Shown here in pieces: positions 5,056-5,413 of a stretch of DNA of 5,413 bases. The stretch covers positions 1 to 5,413 of the forward strand of contig RFNX01000462.1 in assembly GCA_009926905.1 (NCBI GenBank), read 5' to 3'. The stretch is from Flavobacteriales bacterium. Lineage in GTDB: Bacteria; Bacteroidota; Bacteroidia; Flavobacteriales_D; Crocinitomicaceae. The notes under the pieces are model-generated. The model had not been told where the DNA came from. It made no database searches and saw nothing but the letters and a program-made list of their open reading frames with translations. The position numbers were made by a program, and so were the translations under genes. Every line of letters starts with the position of its first letter. Position 1 is the first letter of the stretch.

Positions 5056-5413
5056 ATGAGAACTTTGTTATTTACAGTACTTATTGGTTTGATTACCACA
5101 AACATTTGCGCTCAAAGTGCGGTTGAAATATTGGGGGGAAACAAGCAAGCACATTACATAAACTATATCTCCAAAGATTTAGACAGTGCTGCAAAATGGA
5201 ATTTTTTTAATCTAAATCGTTTTACGGTAAACTACAAAGATAAAGCACTAAACACAGTTTCCATCGAGGGACAGCTAACTTATCAATTCAAACCGTGGTT
5301 TGGTCTTTCTGCTGGTGGTGGTTTTTACGGTGAATTGTTTGTTCCAGCTATTGGATTAAGTCTTTCCTACATGAACAAAAAGCAAGACTTTTTTATTCAA
5401 TTGTACCCTACGA
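5056..5413 (+). CDS. Secreted, probably outer-membrane protein of unknown function, 3' end missing
   Basis: An ATG at 5056, 4 nt after the hydroxylase stop and preceded by CAGG, opens a frame that runs off the window after 119 codons. Residues 1-19 (MRTLLFTVLIGLITTNICA) form a typical signal peptide with cleavage expected before QS; there is no lipobox, so it is not a lipoprotein. The mature part shows alternating hydrophobic and polar residues with aromatics, for example NTVSIEGQLTYQFKPWFGLSA (66-86), a glycine-rich turn GGGFYGE (87-93), and AIGLSLSYMNKKQDFFIQLYP (98-118). This pattern suits beta-strands of a small outer-membrane barrel. I do not recognise the family. The tight spacing implies co-transcription with the hydroxylase fusion, so it may carry, bind or respond to that enzyme's lipid substrate or product; this is inference from position only. 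Confidence 0.75.
   Translation, partial: MRTLLFTVLIGLITTNICAQSAVEILGGNKQAHYINYISKDLDSAAKWNFFNLNRFTVNYKDKALNTVSIEGQLTYQFKPWFGLSAGGGFYGELFVPAIGLSLSYMNKKQDFFIQLYPT

Noticed and set aside
5104..5115. Lipoprotein signal in the last gene (cysteine at residue 18)
   Set aside because: The residues before the cysteine (TTNI) do not form a lipobox, while the A19/Q20 junction suits ordinary signal peptidase.

Overview
The window looks like chromosome of a Bacteroidota (Flavobacteriia-like) bacterium. The evidence is AT-rich DNA with short A-rich gaps before start codons, almost no Shine-Dalgarno sequences, one close match to the Bacteroidota promoter pattern TTTG-N20-TAnnTTTG, and proteins of types common in that phylum. 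These are a dihydroorotase-like PyrC without metal ligands, a Crp/Fnr regulator ending in an 'ETLSRIR' helix, and a COG3963-type methyltransferase. No tRNA, rRNA, CRISPR array, insertion sequence or transposase is visible. All genes read on the + strand.

Region 1 (1-1707), housekeeping-like and visibly richer in G+C: the 3' part of a PyrC-type dihydroorotase homologue whose zinc-binding histidines are replaced, followed after 4 nt by a GTG-started SAM-dependent methyltransferase of the phospholipid N-methyltransferase (PmtA-like) type.

Region 2 (1708-3130), more AT-rich: a 152-nt gap with a small palindrome and a near-consensus promoter. It leads almost directly into a two-helix membrane protein of unknown function, followed 14 nt later by a Crp/Fnr-family regulator.

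Region 3 (3131-5413): a 108-nt regulatory gap that starts with a perfect FNR-type palindrome (TTGAT-N4-ATCAA). A degenerate second copy lies 22 bp further on, then a 7-nt approximation of a -7 element inside an 8-bp tandem repeat. This gap leads to a gene for a remarkable fusion: an integral-membrane di-iron hydroxylase of the sterol desaturase/fatty acid hydroxylase superfamily, joined to an FAD/NAD(P)H oxidoreductase and a plant-type [2Fe-2S] ferredoxin. The reading frame is broken by one base near a T5 run at 3444-3448, so the gene appears as two overlapping ORFs; dropping one T restores a continuous 603-residue protein. Four nt after it begins a secreted, probably outer-membrane protein cut by the window end.

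The working model (inference) is a small cassette in which the Crp/Fnr regulator, whose recognition helix carries the FNR-type E..SR residues, controls the adjacent oxygen-dependent, self-sufficient lipid hydroxylase and its co-transcribed envelope protein through the tandem FNR-like boxes.
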